Assembly: GCA_903772945.1 (NCBI GenBank)
Contig: CAICTM010000428.1
Coordinates: forward strand, 1-64,000
From: Seminavis robusta
Lineage: Eukaryota; Bacillariophyta; Bacillariophyceae; Naviculales; Naviculaceae
Reading direction: 5' to 3'
Length of the DNA stretch: 64,000 bases
In this document: in pieces, positions 1-10,390 of the stretch
Position numbering within the stretch: position 1 is the stretch's first letter
Layout of the letters: each line of letters begins with the position of its first letter
The notes under the pieces: generated by a model
Seen by the model: the letters and a program-made list of their open reading frames with translations, nothing else
What the model was told of the DNA's origin: nothing
The model's database searches: none
Position numbers and translations under genes: made by a program

Positions 1-169
1 CATTCCAGTAGCAACAACCTACTGAGCTGCTTTAGCTTCAACTGTACCTGTAGCACATCAGGCTTGGACTCAATCCTTTTCTCCAATTCAATTACCAGCT
101 TCCCTTGGCCATTTGGTGTCCGCTTTGGACCAAAGTAGACTGTCAACAGGAAACGATCTCGAGCTTAGT

Positions 170-1370
170 CAGGGAAGCAACAACATGCTTTCGCCCGAGC
201 TTCTCCTTTGCCTTTGGAGCCAAGCTGTTGAGGCTTTCTGTGGTTGGCGTTTCTTTTCCACTCCTTGCTTCTTGTGTAGCTCGTCGATCTGAGCCAAACT
301 ATCGGTGAGTATCTGCTTGTTTTTCAATGTCAGCAAGGCCTTTTCATCATTGACCAAGGCAGCGTGATTCTTAACCTTGCCACTCCCATCCATCTCCTCC
401 TGGCAGCTTTCATTCTTGTTCGTTGCCACCACATTCTTATGAAACCATCTTTCTCTTGCCGCACCATGTCTCGACGGCTCTCGGACAGCTTCTTTCGATT
501 CTCTCCGACATGGACACATCTAGATGCTTTGACGTGGACATTTGGCATCAAACATTGACGCTTCTCGCACATGTGGTGAACAGCTCAAGACCCTTCTTTG
601 CTTTCGGCTTGAGCAGAACAGTCAGCCATCATAGCCGTCTTCCGCTTGGCTTCAGCCGATGAAACTTCTGGATCAACAGCCGCTAAAGCTACTGCCTCTT
701 TGGAGGGAAGCATCCTATCGAGTGAACGAAGGATCTTACACTGCCATTTCAATACAGACCCGCAAATTCTGCAATTGACTGGCAGGGACGAATGTCTGCT
801 CCATAATGGCAGTGATGCATTCGACTGACCAACAATCGTGCAACTTGTAGACGGCCAATGCCGACTTCTTTTCTTCTGGTGTCATTCCGTGCCAACACGA
901 TGGCAAAAGCGAATACTTATCCAGTGCTTCTCGGTTTTGAAGAGTCACCGCCCATCATGAAGTCAGCGATCTTTTCACACCACTCTGAAAAGGGAACTCT
1001 CGAGAGTGGATCCAAATTGACCGCAGCAAAGGAACGATGCCAAGCCGAACACTTGTCTCGCGAATAGCATAAAGACCAACATGGACCATACTCCACTGAT
1101 CCAACACTCCACGATTATCAAACACCGTTCTACGCAAATGAAGACAGACACTCATTCTTTGCGCCTTGTCTGCTTTGGCAACAATTCGATCGTAGGCTTG
1201 GTTGAATGAGAAGAATCACCCTCCTCCTTAAGCGACAATATTTGTATTCAAATCTGTTGCGCAAAGCAGGAAAAGAAGCCAGGTGAGCGCCAAAGCCATC
1301 AAAATTTCCAGGATGTACCACTGTTGGTTGCCTTCCACAATCGTATCGATTTGCCGTAGACCCTGGCAAA
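170..1370 (-). pseudogene. Degenerate coding relic of unknown family
   Basis: The minus strand carries consecutive protein-like stretches in shifting frames (about 1369-1130, 1155-955, 948-736 and 519-169). Local phrases such as VVHPGNFDGFGAHLASFP, PLSRVPFSEWCEKIADFM and MTPEEKKSALAVYKLHDCWS look like real protein sequence, but no frame stays open for more than about 115 codons. I do not recognise the family. It could be an old host gene or the protein gene of a dead mobile element. It is broken in several places. Confidence 0.4.
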
Positions 1371-3414
1371 CATGAATTGACATTTGTTCCCTAGTTTCAG
1401 CCAGGTCTTAAGCTATATAGCCATAATAATAATATAGTCTTAAGGTATCAGCCTAGAATATTACAATAGTCTTAATCTCCTGCGGGTCTTAATGGGCAGA
1501 TCACTCTAGCTTGTTAAGCTAAATGAGTAATTTAAACCGCTGAAGAAAGAAGGTCATCATTGAATTGTAACACCATCAACGCTTATGTTCAACAGTGTTG
1601 ATTCGTTCGGCTCTCCCAGCCTAGCACCTACCATTGGCTAAGGCTCCAAGATGGTGTCTACCACCATGCACACCCCAGTACTGTGAATGGCTCACGTTTC
1701 AGTGAGTGACGACAAGAAGAGAAGGTTGCAGTCCCACCGTTCCTGAGGCCTCGCAACACAAGCAGTGATGAAGAATCCTACATAGCAATCAAGCTGACAT
1801 TGATCGATTCAGTCGCTTTGGTTCAAGACAACAAGCTGGTCACGCCGATTGGTACGACCACTCCTGGGGAGACCCAAGGACGACTTCAAGCACATCAGTT
1901 CGAAGTCAATCGTCCTGTTCCAGAGGCAACAATTTGATCCCAAGGATGCCGATCCTATGGGGAGTCTTAGTGTAGCTAGCCGTAGGTAATCGTACCGTTC
2001 ACCTGTGGCATTACCGCAAGAGCGAATCCATTTGCCCTTGTGGGGAGCTATGAATTACAGGGCAAGAGCTCTAGATTCGTAGTAGCAGCACTCAGCCAGC
2101 TTGCTGGCTTATTGCCTGAAAAGATGGATATCCACCCATCTTCGTCCATAGTTGAGAATAATGAAATAGTAAAGTACCTGAAGACTCAGATAGCATACCA
2201 TAGCCTTGCAGTAGAGAACAATCCTGTGTGGTCTATGCTAGGGTAGAGAGCCATGATTCAACCATTCCGACTGCAGTGGTTGAATAGCATTGGCAGCCAG
2301 CTCTGAGGAGCTGGCCTTGACAGCCCGGTGAAGGGAGAATCTCACCAACCAGGGATCTCCCATCGTGGCGCTGGCCAAGTCCTTGACTGACAGTCATCCT
2401 CCTACTGAGGAAGGCCAGTTGAGGCTCCCTTACTGCCTAACTACTAGCTGAGATCTGAGGAACAGATCTAGAGAGGTTATTCCCCGAGGAAAGACCTCCC
2501 GAAATTCATCGCCGCAGGAACAACGCCTGCCAGGTGGAATTCCCAATGACAATCGTTTCGGCCTTAAAGGAGGAATAGAACATATCGACCAGCAACAGCT
2601 AGAATAATGAATCCCAGGAACCCTTTTCATATAAATCGTCCATTTGTGGACTATACCTACACCCGAAGATTACCTAGACCAAGAAGGAGAACTTCAAGAT
2701 CATACAAAAGTTGAAAATGGCTAAGGGAATGGGTCAAAAGCCAACTTATCTTAAAATATCTAATAACTAAGCCTGATTCTTATGATCTATCAACTCCTTC
2801 ACACCATCCTTCCCCTTGTACTCAAAATAGTATAATCGTAGTTTGGAACAAATGATCTTCTGCCAATAACAATTCTCAAAAATGACATATTGTATTCTCC
2901 GCATCCTGCCCTGTGATACCCTGGCTGTGGCCCAAGATCATGCATCTCTTCGCAGTAGGGACATTTATTTTCTGTGGTTCACTACTTCCTCAATGCAATA
3001 GGAGTCTTGTAGTAGTCCTACAAATAAACCCTCATCTGTTCCAAACTCATAGGAACCCCGTTGCAAATACAATTACTGCTTATCATTGTCATTAATGTCA
3101 ATAAATTAAAATGTGCATTGTCACCGGTCTGTGTTGCCACTCAAGCGAACCCAAACCCTAACTTCAACCCAAACTCTAATTATATGTTGAAGCGCGGAAC
3201 ATAGTAACGTTGCAATCCCGGATTTCACCGGTTAACACAACTGGGACATTGCAATCCCGAACCCTATTTTCACCAGTAAGTATGTTGAAGCATGATCAAA
3301 TTGCAACCGTGTCAGTTAACAGTTAAGAGAGCAAGCCGAACGCAGGATAAAAACCTCCCACATTTCTCCGGCTAGTCCCTCAGAAACTACCCAGCCAAAG
3401 ATACTGCCTCTGTA
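1371..3414. other. Non-coding interval with small hairpins and a weak duplication
   Basis: No frame is convincing. Two short inverted repeats sit close together: ATTCAACCA/TGGTTGAAT (2256-2264 and 2277-2285) and CCAGCTC/GAGCTGG (2297-2303 and 2308-2314). Around 3185-3300 the phrases TTGCAATCCCG and TTTCACC(G/A)GT occur twice, suggesting a diverged duplication of about 60 bp. Possibly an old mobile-element remnant; nothing decides this. Confidence 0.35.
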
Positions 3415-3567
3415 CCGGTATGTCCGGGTGGGGATCTGGAGTTGTGCCTCGAGTTGTTCTATGAGCACCAGGTAGGACCTGAAGCTCGTTCTGGTTGGTG
3501 TAGAGTCTGGAGATAGACTCGTTCCATAGGATTTTGAGTTGTTCCAGGTGCAGGGGTGTGGGAACTT
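3415..3567. repeat. Left part of a degenerate G-rich minisatellite
   Basis: Loosely repeated phrases around CTGGAGTTG, GAGTTGTTC and CCAGGTGCAGG recur about every 20-30 bp. The same style of sequence resumes at 3973 on the far side of the 3568-3972 element, so the element looks inserted into a minisatellite. Confidence 0.4.
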
Positions 3568-3972
3568 GGACCTCTGTGGAAACGTCATTCGTGGCAAATT
3601 ACTTAGGAGACGATACACCAAGGCTTAGGAGATGATCGAAATGATTTATGAGACGATAGCTTTCGTCTCCTATATTTAGGAGACGATTCATTAGGAGACG
3701 TTCCATTTAGGAGACGATCGTTTCGAAATAGGAGACGATCCGAAAGATTTAGAAGACGATACCATACAGTTTACATGGTGCACTTAGGAGACGATCCGTT
3801 GAGAATAGGAGACGATCTGTTGAAAATAGGAGACGATTTAAGAGGAGACGAAAGATTTAAGAGACGATCCGTTTCGTCTCCTATTTATAGGAGACGAAAT
3901 CCATTAAATAGGAGTCGATCAAAAGGATTTAGGAGACGATCGGTTGCACGACTCGAGTTTCCACAGAGGTCC
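3568..3972. mobile_element. 405-bp TIR element filled with GAGACGAT repeats
   Basis: Perfect 16-bp terminal inverted repeats, GGACCTCTGTGGAAAC (3568-3583) and GTTTCCACAGAGGTCC (3957-3972), enclose about 18 copies of the motif (T/A)TAGGAGACGAT, spaced roughly 14-25 bp apart; two copies are inverted. The inverted copies form hairpins: arms 3664-3672/3677-3685, and 3872-3884/3887-3899, the latter a perfect 13-bp palindrome with a 2-nt loop. No protein is encoded. Structure and size suggest a non-autonomous DNA element (MITE-like), but I could not find a target-site duplication, so it might instead be a satellite patch bounded by a chance or recombined inverted repeat. Confidence 0.5.
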
Positions 3973-4140
3973 TGAGTCCAGGAGCAGGAGCTGGGCCTGG
4001 TTTGGGCGCTGGAGTTGGTCCAGGAGGTGTGGGGGCTCGTGTGGGACCTAGTAAAGTAGCCTGGAGTAGGTCCAGGTATGTGTTGTGTGAGACCAGAAGT
4101 AGGGCCTGGTTTGGGTCCAGATGTGGGACAAAGAGGAGAT
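3973..4140. repeat. Right part of the G-rich minisatellite
   Basis: Phrases such as GGTCCAGG, GGGCCTGGTTTGGG and GTGTGGGACC recur irregularly. GGGCCTGGTTTGGG is present twice (near 3993 and near 4107). Same composition as 3415-3567. Confidence 0.45.
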
Positions 4141-4809
4141 CCTGATGAAGTTGTTCTGTTTGAGACAGTCGGGGTTTGGATTTATTAAAAACGGACCAGC
4201 TTACTTAGGGGTTGAGGCAGGGACCCGAGGTCAGAGGTCTGACCGACAGCTTAAGAGAGGGCGCAAGCCCGACAGCCCGATGGTCAGGCCGGAGACCGAT
4301 GGGGCACAGCCGGCCCTAAGTACCGGTTCGTTTTGATGGGAACGATAACGGCTGGTTTGTATTTGTAACCGCCGGTCTGTGTAGACCTCTGTAGACCAGT
4401 ACCACAGAACCAGGTCACAAATACAAACCTGTTGGTTCGTTCCTGGCTATTAAAAGTAGCTGGGTGCAGTAAGAAAGGTGAAGGTACGGGTAGCCAGCGG
4501 AGCGGCTAAAATCGAATGATTGATTCACAGTTGTTTGCACCCAGAAAGATCGCGTCTTCGTTTGATTGGTTCGAGAGACGCACGGGGCAATTGTTATTCG
4601 GCTGGCATCACTCAAAGCAATAAGTTAGAGTCTCCCGGTAAATGACGTAATGGATGAGGTTGAAGTTTCGAACCGACCCACACTCTGTGAGAAGAAGCTC
4701 TCCAAGCTCAACTGCCTTGCACTCTTTCTTGACGACAAGAGAGGTCAAGTAGACTAGATCTAAGTGTGTTGTGTTGATTACTACCGTGTTGTAAAGAGAA
4801 GAGAGATAC
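4141..4809. other. Upstream region of the PLP enzyme gene
   Basis: No supported gene. The last 200 bp are presumably promoter and 5' leader of the gene starting at 4810. I see no clear TATA box. Confidence 0.3.
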
Positions 4810-7185
4810 ATGGCCGCAACAACCAAACTCGTTGTGCTGTTGGCATGGATCGCCCCGTCCGCCGTTTGTGGATTCTTCAATTTGCATCGAACGAAAAGGT
4901 TCCATCCGCTCAAATCTACGGCGGCCAATGCAGACATTGTCCCGGATTCAAAAGTGGTTGGTGTAGAACCGACGGATACTAGTCGCTTGAACTGGCATCC
5001 ACCACCCGTTGCCTTTGACCACCACTTCAACGGCCCTGACAATGATCACTTTAGTCAACCATATTCATTTTTCCAATATGGAAACACTTCCAAGGGCGCT
5101 CCGAGACTTCGAAAAGACAGCCAGAGTGCGTTGGATGCCAGTGCTTCTGTGGAATGGCAGCCGCTGTCTCTTGCCTTTCTTCCAGACGAAAATGCCAACC
5201 GCTACAGCTTGCCTCCTCAGACAGAACAGGCGTCTCAGTTTGACTATCAAGGAGTATTGACTGGCAGTGAACACGATGAAAGCAACAAAGAAGACCCCGC
5301 AATGAAGGAGAAAGAGAATCCAAACAAATCCATGGACTGGAATCAGCCTCCCCCACCGTTTCTCAACCAAATCAATGACTATCAGCTACCACCAAGGTCA
5401 GCATCCGAGGGCGGTCAAGTCACAGTGGGAGACGATGACACCAAACCTTCAGAAGGAATCATTGAGCAGTCTGACGCTTCCTCCATGAAGTGGCATCCTC
5501 CCCCAGATGCATTTCCAAATCAGATCAATACATTTCAGCTGCCGCCAACCGTCAAGCCTCCACAAACATTTTTTGAGTACGGTGGGATTACAGAGACTGG
5601 AAAAAGGAAGGATCAAAAAACTGTCTCTGCTCCAATATTTGACAATGATGCTGCTTCCATGGAATGGTATGAACCTCCTGGCGCATTTCCAAACAAAATC
5701 AATACATTCCAACTGCCTCCTACGGTCAAGCCTCCATCAACACTTTTTGAGTATGGTGGAATCATGACAGGCAATAGCAAGGACGTTGTTGGGTCCAATG
5801 CCATGGTTTTCCAGAATGATACTGCTTCTATGGAGTGGCATGAACCTCCTGGTGCATTTCCAAACAAAATCAATACATTCCAACTGCCTCCTACAGTCAA
5901 ACCTCCACCAACACTTTTTGAGTATGGTGGGATCATGACAAGTGATACTGAAAAGGGTCAAGCTGACACTGACACCACTTCTGAGATGGTGGAAAACGAC
6001 TCTGCCTCCATGGAGTGGCACCCGCCACCCGCTGCTTTTGCAAATCAGATCGACAACACTTATCAGTTGCCGCCAACTGTCAAGCCTCCTCTAACACTGT
6101 TTCCCTATGGTGGAATCACTACTAGAACGAGAACAACCCTATTTGCTACATCGGTAGACAACACGAATGCTGCGTCCACTACAACATCTGCGCCACCATT
6201 GGATTTACCTACGTTTGATGACGTTGTGGAAGCATCCGAAATCTTGGAGGGCATTGCGCATGAGACTCCAGTGGAGACGAGCCGTACGCTGGATGACGAA
6301 TTGGGTGTATCGGCGTTTTTCAAATGTGAAAACAAACAACGCATGGGCGCCTTCAAATTCCGTGGAGGCTACAACGCGCTCTCCCACTTGAGTGCCAAGC
6401 AAAGAGATGCCGGAGTCTTGACATTTTCATCTGGAAATCACGCCCAAGCGATTGCGTTGAGTTCCAAAATCCTTGGTTGCAAATCGACCGTTATCATGCC
6501 AGAAGACGCACCCAAGCTCAAAGTTGCTGCTACCAAGGGCTATGGTGCAACCGTGATCTCTTACGACCGCTATAAGGAGGACCGAGAAGCTTTAGCGCGA
6601 GACTTGCAGGAAAAGGAAGGTGCAGTTTTTGTGCCTCCCTATGACGACAAGTACGTTATTGCTGGACAGGGGACGAGTGCCAAAGAGCTTATTGAGACAC
6701 TAAAGACGGAGAAGAATATTGAACTGGACTATCTCTTGGTATGCGTCGGTGGAGGAGGCTTGATTAGTGGGAGTGCTTTATCAGCGAAGGCTCTGTCTCC
6801 CAACTGCAAAGTGATTGGTATTGAACCTGAAGCTGGCAATGACGCCCAGCAATCAATGGAAAAAGGAGAGATTGTCAAGATTCCAACTCCCCCAACAATT
6901 GCCGACGGAGCTCAGACTCAGTACATTGGAAAGCTGACGTTTGAGATTATGAAGGACAAGGTGGATCATATCATCACTGTATCTGACGAGGAATTAGTAG
7001 AAGGCATGAAATTCTTTGGGGAATGTATGAAGATGATTGTTGAGCCAACTGGTTGTCTCGGACTCGCAGGTCTTCGCAAGCTGGTTGCCAATGGTACAAT
7101 TGCAAAAGGATCCAAGTGTGGTGTGATTATCTCGGGTGGGAACGTTGATTTGTCTCGGTACAGCGATCTTGTGTCTCCACGTTGA
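4810..7185 (+). CDS. PLP-dependent ammonia-lyase/serine racemase-like enzyme with repeat extension
   Basis: 791 aa, no intron. Residues about 470-791 are a fold-type II PLP enzyme of the serine racemase / threonine dehydratase / threo-3-hydroxyaspartate ammonia-lyase group: PLP lysine in GAFKFRGG (K516), substrate loop SSGNHAQA (N543), phosphate-binding GGGG (647-650) and SGGNVDL (775-781). No ACT domain follows, so this is the short, non-biosynthetic architecture. The start has a signal peptide (AATTKLVVLLAWIAPSAVCG) followed by FF, compatible with the diatom plastid leader or simple secretion. Residues about 58-440 hold seven copies of a unit like WxPPPxAFxNxIN..QLPPTVKPPxTLFxYGG, which I do not recognise. 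Substrate (Ser, Thr or hydroxyaspartate) cannot be told from sequence. Convergent with the next gene, 125 bp away. Confidence 0.88.
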   Translation: MAATTKLVVLLAWIAPSAVCGFFNLHRTKRFHPLKSTAANADIVPDSKVVGVEPTDTSRLNWHPPPVAFDHHFNGPDNDHFSQPYSFFQYGNTSKGAPRLRKDSQSALDASASVEWQPLSLAFLPDENANRYSLPPQTEQASQFDYQGVLTGSEHDESNKEDPAMKEKENPNKSMDWNQPPPPFLNQINDYQLPPRSASEGGQVTVGDDDTKPSEGIIEQSDASSMKWHPPPDAFPNQINTFQLPPTVKPPQTFFEYGGITETGKRKDQKTVSAPIFDNDAASMEWYEPPGAFPNKINTFQLPPTVKPPSTLFEYGGIMTGNSKDVVGSNAMVFQNDTASMEWHEPPGAFPNKINTFQLPPTVKPPPTLFEYGGIMTSDTEKGQADTDTTSEMVENDSASMEWHPPPAAFANQIDNTYQLPPTVKPPLTLFPYGGITTRTRTTLFATSVDNTNAASTTTSAPPLDLPTFDDVVEASEILEGIAHETPVETSRTLDDELGVSAFFKCENKQRMGAFKFRGGYNALSHLSAKQRDAGVLTFSSGNHAQAIALSSKILGCKSTVIMPEDAPKLKVAATKGYGATVISYDRYKEDREALARDLQEKEGAVFVPPYDDKYVIAGQGTSAKELIETLKTEKNIELDYLLVCVGGGGLISGSALSAKALSPNCKVIGIEPEAGNDAQQSMEKGEIVKIPTPPTIADGAQTQYIGKLTFEIMKDKVDHIITVSDEELVEGMKFFGECMKMIVEPTGCLGLAGLRKLVANGTIAKGSKCGVIISGGNVDLSRYSDLVSPR
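4981..6126 (+). repeat. Seven in-gene repeats, N-terminal half of the PLP enzyme
   Basis: Units of about 55-70 codons. The four downstream copies (starting near 5479, 5650, 5824 and 6001) are well conserved, with DNA nearly identical between the copies at 5650 and 5824, suggesting recent unequal exchange. The first three are diverged. Each unit holds a Trp-Pro-Pro box, a Gln-Leu-Pro-Pro box and a Tyr-Gly-Gly box joined by acidic, variable linkers. Confidence 0.85.
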
Positions 7186-7310
7186 GGGGTGGCTCGAAGG
7201 CTTGCACGCACGGAGCATTCTTTGAACACAAGGTACCATTTTGCATAGTTCTTTTGCGTCACTAAGAAGTGAAAGTTTAATTATTAAGTAGATTAATGCC
7301 AATAAGGCGT

Positions 7311-8204
7311 TTATCCGATACCATAACCTCCATGTCGGCGACCTTTCCCTGGTTTTACACCTACTGGTTTCTTGGACTTCTTCTCCCGTCCCTTGTCGGC
7401 TGTTCGGCAGAACATTGCCAGGGTTTTTGCCAGTACTTTTGCATCCGATCGTTGCAAAGAATCCCACACAATGCAGTAGGGCGGAAGTTGATAGATGGGG
7501 CGTGTCTCCCAAGCATCAGAGCTTTGAGTTTCTGTGTCTTTCAATTCCTCATCATTGACTTCATGGACGCCACCTTGGTTTCGAATGCTTCCTCCTGATT
7601 GTTGTTGCATGCAAGCATCCGCCACCGCTTGGAATTCGGATGCCAGTTCTAAACGCAATGTGGAGATATCGACCACGACGGCATCATCCACTCCCGTGGA
7701 ACTCTTGTGCAGCACTATCGATGGCTTGGCACAGGCATCACACCAGGAACGGTAGGTATTCAGGAGGGGAGCATCTCTCCTTTGAGACCTCCAAGCACTC
7801 CCGGCCACTTCCAAAAAGCCCTTGGTACGAGCCTGATCAAACAGAAATCTTTCGTCTCGATTGATCCGATGAGGGACACCCCGCGAACCAGTTCCCTTTT
7901 TCTTGGCCGGTTTTCCCCAAGAGATCCTTTCCACATCCTGCTTGTTGGGACGCCAGACTTCTCTGGAGGAACGGCCTTTTAGAAGGGATGAAACATCGTC
8001 TATCAGCTCCACTTCGTTATGGTTAACGGCCGAAGCTGAACACAAAAGAGCGCGGGAAAATGGAGCTTTTGATCGACACAAAAAGAAATCTTGCCCATGG
8101 GCCCGTCGCAACGATGTCAACAAGGGACGTTGCCAAGCTTGGCTCAACAGGCTACCGATATCATGCGATACCAACAGAAACAATGCCGCCGATCGAAACA
8201 TCAT
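7311..8204 (-). CDS. Unknown protein, probable plastid leader
   Basis: 297 aa, single exon, starting with two consecutive ATG codons. The N terminus is hydrophobic and may be a signal peptide cut at SQA-W, an aromatic +1 residue as in the diatom plastid leader, followed by a basic stretch (RPLLTSLRRAHG). The middle has a compact, probably conserved block (residues about 80-160: RSSREVWRPNK, RGVPHRINRDERFLFDQAR, TYRSWCDACAKPSIVLHK) and the C-terminal region holds YQLPPYCIVWDSLQRSDAKVL, then a Lys/Gly-rich tail. I do not recognise the family. Codon-level continuity over 297 residues and absence of repeats support a real gene. Confidence 0.65.
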   Translation of the reverse strand: MMFRSAALFLLVSHDIGSLLSQAWQRPLLTSLRRAHGQDFFLCRSKAPFSRALLCSASAVNHNEVELIDDVSSLLKGRSSREVWRPNKQDVERISWGKPAKKKGTGSRGVPHRINRDERFLFDQARTKGFLEVAGSAWRSQRRDAPLLNTYRSWCDACAKPSIVLHKSSTGVDDAVVVDISTLRLELASEFQAVADACMQQQSGGSIRNQGGVHEVNDEELKDTETQSSDAWETRPIYQLPPYCIVWDSLQRSDAKVLAKTLAMFCRTADKGREKKSKKPVGVKPGKGRRHGGYGIG

Positions 8205-8231
8205 GGTTGATTGCTCAGACGATTACTAGTT

Positions 8232-8608
8232 TTAGGCTCTGCCGACCTTCTTTGCCGTGGGACGATCATTTGGTGGGCGGCCATTAATAGCCTTGCATGA
8301 TGTGATTGCATCATCAATGTCGGAGAGCTGAGTCATTGGCATGAATTTTTGCCCTCCTTTTTCCACGGCTAGTTCCACGATAAATGCCTCCGTGTTGGAC
8401 CACCGTGTTGGTCGATGGCGGTCCTCGACGTGGCGGCACACATCGCCACCATGAAGAAAGAAAGGAACGCCACCATAGAAAAGACTACGATTACGATGCC
8501 GATCATCGACCAAGCAAACTCGCCAATCGAGCTTGTGTTGCCAGCCAGTGCCACATAAGGTACCACCGTACCGCCACAGCCACAAGGTAACCCGGCGAAG
8601 CCCCCCAA
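8232..8608 (-). CDS. Possible small membrane protein, frame uncertain
   Basis: Two overlapping minus-strand frames look protein-like in turn: 8608-8369, with a hydrophobic segment SMIGIVIVVFSMVAFLSFF, and about 8440-8232, ending MPMTQLSDIDDAITSCKAING. One protein would need a short intron or a frameshift between them that I cannot place. It could also be a decayed gene or chance. Confidence 0.25.
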
Positions 8609-8925
8609 CAGTCAATGGCCTGGCTACTGGTACGGTATCTGGTGGCCAGTGGCTGGGAGCAAGGAATAGCGATACTACAACCATGTACGTATGCCCAACA
8701 TGGAAGAGGTCGGGCTAGATTAGAAATTAGAATGACGCACAAAATAGAAGTGTTCGTAGAGCAGTGATGTAGACTTTTAATAAAATAATACGGTGCTGCT
8801 GTTTAGTTAGACCCGTTCTAGCTCTAGCTAGCTCGTAGATTCGATTCGATTCGATAGGGTAATCACTGGCCAGCCATGGCCCACCTCATCGCATTCAGAT
8901 GCTTTCCCCAAATACAATGTCATTA
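8609..8925. other. Non-coding, palindromic tetramer tracts
   Basis: Contains TAGCTAGC runs (near 8820) and GATTC tandem copies (8837-8855). No gene seen. Confidence 0.5.
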
Positions 8926-9325
8926 TTGCGCACTTCGGAGCACCCAAGATGGTGGGCCTCGAGAGTGTGCGGAGGCTATAGTACAGTGTAGTACGCGGAG
9001 GAAAGTCTGAGGTGTTTTTGCGCACCTCGGAGCAACCAAGATGGCATGCACATTGCACATGGACATGAATGCATGGTGCCGTACGGCGGGCGAAAGTCTG
9101 AGGTGTTTTTGCGCATTTTGAGAACCCCTGATAATGACTTGTAGTCTAGTGGCCAGCGGCTACCGGTACACCGGTACCAGTCTGGTACGGTACTGCATTG
9201 TAAATAATGCGGACTACCGTTGCATACATGAATTGTGTCGCTCACCAGCCACAATAGACAGAGGCCTGTGTCGCGAAGTCGCGAAAGCCTGATGTGTTTG
9301 TGCGCACTTTGCGGAACAGACACCC
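8926..9325. repeat. Dispersed repeat GAAAGTCTGAGGTGTTTTTGCGCA
   Basis: The phrase GTCTGAGGTGTTTTTGCGCA occurs at about 9005 and 9098, with a diverged copy at 9287 and a partial one at 8926. Two copies continue with CTCGGAGCA(C/A)CCAAGATGG. The unit length is irregular (about 90 and 190 bp). No coding potential. Confidence 0.6.
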
Positions 9326-10390
9326 CAAGGCTTGGTAGTCGTTTTGGAGGGCTGTGGCTGAGTGGCTGAAATCATAGGCCTGCTGCTCCAGCAAAAGTGG
9401 GACTGTAGCTATGGTGCGCACTTACTTTTGAATCAGAGACAGGGACAGGCTGGGGTAGCCAAGGGTTCCCATCTGCTTGCAGTCGACAGCAGCAGGCTTC
9501 TGTAGCGTTCCATCTCAGGGACAGTGACTCGTCATTCGACGTGTGGCCTTGGTCAAACCTGAAAATCCACAGCGAAAAAGTGCGTCATTTTCAGTTTTCC
9601 TTTCGCGGAAGTCGCAAACCAAACCAAGATCTGATCCGCAGGCTAAAATTTTCGCATATTCGTAATGCCTTAAAGCATCATTTCTCGGTATTATAACTAC
9701 AGAGTGCCCAATGCGAACTGTCCTGTTTTGTCTTCAATAAACAGATTTAAGATCAAAGCCAGGATGGTGAAACAGATTGCCTCCTTCCAACTTGCTGGTT
9801 TACTTTATTTATGGCTATTGTCATGACGGTATTGGACTTCGTCAGCGGAGAAAGCGATGGAGGGCAATGCTACAGTCGCGGCTCAGAATGACGCAAGTCT
9901 CTACCAGAAACCTACTAGAATCACAGAAAGCGATGATGCAAAAAAAAGTGGATCATGTTCTCTGTTCTAGGATCCATAAGTCAAGGTATCTCTTCTCAAT
10001 GCCTTTGATAGATTCTTCAGTGACTCCGAAATGCGTGAACTGTCCACTATTACGTGGCTGTAATCAGCGTTTGTAAAACAACTATTGACGAGCCTTTCTT
10101 GCTGCTGTTCCTGGCTGCTGCTGATGCTGACTCAACAGTGCCGAGGCAATTGGTGTGAGGGATGGTGGGTAGTCAATACCAAAGATTGCTGTAGAAAGAA
10201 AGGAAGTCGTCGATAACCAAACCAACTCAGCACCAAACCACCATCAGATCCTACTTAGTTGGCCAACAAAGTGTTGCGCCACATCTCTGGCGGTTCCTTT
10301 CCGCTCACAATTGCCAAAAACACAACCTTGCACACAATCTCAAACTCTCCGATTCATTATCACAACCCTCATTCAATCAATAATATCACC
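9326..10390. other. Intergenic region, no supported gene
   Basis: Short open frames here (for example 9777-10076) are low-complexity or lack an ATG. The last 150 bp, rich in CA and AT (ACACAATCTCAAAC..), probably hold the promoter and leader of the gene at 10391. Confidence 0.4.

Noticed and set aside
3120-3200. Telomere-like AACCCTAAC
   Set aside because: Only isolated, imperfect copies; no array.
3600-3950. CRISPR-like array of regularly repeated GGAGACGAT
   Set aside because: Spacers are only about 5-15 bp, uneven and partly similar, some repeats are inverted, and the genome is eukaryotic.
9340-9440. Possible tRNA or tRNA-derived SINE
   Set aside because: TGGCTGAGTGG (9355-9365) fits an A box, but no B box or foldable cloverleaf follows.
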